The translations under genes and the position numbers were made by a program. Below the pieces are notes generated by a model that did no database searches, was not told the origin of the DNA, and saw only the letters and a program-made list of their open reading frames with translations. Positions 63,594 to 64,000 of a stretch of 64,000 nt of DNA are shown here, one piece after another. Position 1 is the first letter of the stretch. Each line of letters begins with the position of its first letter. Source of the stretch: RPQJ01 sp963712815 (lineage in GTDB: Bacteria > Pseudomonadota > Gammaproteobacteria > Steroidobacterales > Steroidobacteraceae); assembly GCA_963712815.1 (NCBI GenBank), contig CAVQJL010000012.1, positions 930,001 through 994,000 on the forward strand, read 5' to 3'.

Positions 63594-64000
63594 ATGAAGC
63601 TTGCACTCGACAGCAAGGCTCAAGAGGAGATGCGCGAGGCGTTTTACGACGGCGCTCCCGGCATTTTAGTCTCAGGGCTGGTTTGGGCTGCCGCGGCACT
63701 GATGTGCCACTTGCATGGCGTGGCGACGGGCGTATGGACCCTGCTCATCGGCGGCGCACTTATCAGCCCGGCCGCAAATCTCTTGACCAGGGCACTCGGT
63801 CGCTCAGCCGCCTCTTCCAAAGGCAACCCGCTGGCAGTACTGGCTGTTGCCTCGACGATATGGTTGATCGTCTGCTGCGCAATGGCGTTTGGGCTGTCGC
63901 TTCATGATCCGACATGGTTCTTCCCGGCCATGATGGCCGTCATAGGCTCCCGGTACATGGTGTTTGCAACGATCTTCAACCGCGGCGCGTTCTGGGCGCT
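63594..64000 (+). CDS. Membrane protein of unknown function, cut by the window end
   Basis: The ATG at 63594 follows GGAGAGGTG and opens a frame that runs out of the window after 135 residues. The N-terminus is MKLALDSKAQEEMREAFYD. Then come at least four hydrophobic spans (residues 23-41, 47-60, 80-100 and 108-125), with HDPTWFFPAMMAVIGSRYMVFATIFNRG. It may belong to the DUF7010-like small membrane proteins, but I cannot confirm this. Low GC content and the neighbouring attC-like element suggest a mobile cassette gene. Confidence 0.6.
   Translation, partial: MKLALDSKAQEEMREAFYDGAPGILVSGLVWAAAALMCHLHGVATGVWTLLIGGALISPAANLLTRALGRSAASSKGNPLAVLAVASTIWLIVCCAMAFGLSLHDPTWFFPAMMAVIGSRYMVFATIFNRGAFWA

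Overview
The window is high-GC, gene-dense DNA with no rRNA, tRNA or CRISPR seen. It most resembles a gammaproteobacterium of the Xanthomonadales/Steroidobacterales/Nevskiales type. The evidence is a xanthomonadin-like aryl polyene cluster with a chorismatase, an Entner-Doudoroff/pentose-phosphate gene set, a TonB-dependent receptor of the large sugar/catabolite class, and TRAP transport. The taxonomic call is an inference from gene content only.

Layout. (1) 1-11.3 kb, housekeeping: the end of a Slt70-type lytic transglycosylase, an unknown protein, a structured small RNA with its own promoter and terminator, a DRG-like GTPase with TGS domain, zwf, an S10 serine carboxypeptidase, a gnd-like dehydrogenase, ppdK and an outer-membrane beta-barrel protein. 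(2) 11.3-33.9 kb, an aryl polyene pigment cluster. It holds type II PKS parts (two ketosynthases, a chain-length factor, a ketoreductase, hotdog dehydratases, two ACPs, a thioesterase, an AMP ligase and a phosphopantetheinyl transferase). It also has lipid-attachment acyltransferases, a glycosyltransferase, a LolA-like carrier, an RND exporter (frameshifted), a FkbO/Hyg5-type chorismatase that would supply the hydroxybenzoate starter, and two flavin-dependent halogenases. The expected product is a halogenated, xanthomonadin-like pigment. (3) 34-42.6 kb, miscellaneous: an EF-hand protein, a lipoprotein, an acetoacetate-decarboxylase-fold protein, a YhhN lysoplasmalogenase, a D-amino-acid-oxidase-type flavoprotein, a frameshifted patatin, a DOMON-like/NamZ pair and a lower-GC S41-type protease. 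(4) 42.6-63 kb, a sulfosugar catabolic island.

The sulfosugar island is the main discovery. One minus-strand operon carries a GntR regulator, a PfkB kinase that keeps the sulfofructose-kinase residues K27/N109/R138, a LacD/YihT-type aldolase, a fucose-isomerase-like isomerase and a GH31 glycosidase. The divergent operon carries suyA, suyB, comC and slcC (racemisation and desulfonation of sulfolactate), then glpD (frameshifted) and glpK by overlap or short gaps. A TonB receptor heads a further minus-strand run with a TRAP transporter, a phosphatase-like protein and glutathione reductase. An identical 12-base site (CTTATATAAGAC) lies between gntR and suyA and again upstream of the TonB receptor gene, tying the units into one regulon. 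Read together, sulfoquinovosyl glycerol would be imported and hydrolysed. The glycerol would go to GlpK/GlpD. Sulfoquinovose would go through a sulfo-EMP route to DHAP and sulfolactaldehyde, then through sulfolactate to pyruvate and sulfite. The sulfolactaldehyde dehydrogenase needed to join the halves is not in the window.

Three genes that should be single open frames (RND exporter, patatin, glpD) are broken by one-base shifts, which suggests assembly errors at least as much as real decay. At the right end an integron attC-like element separates a cupin gene from a truncated membrane-protein gene.
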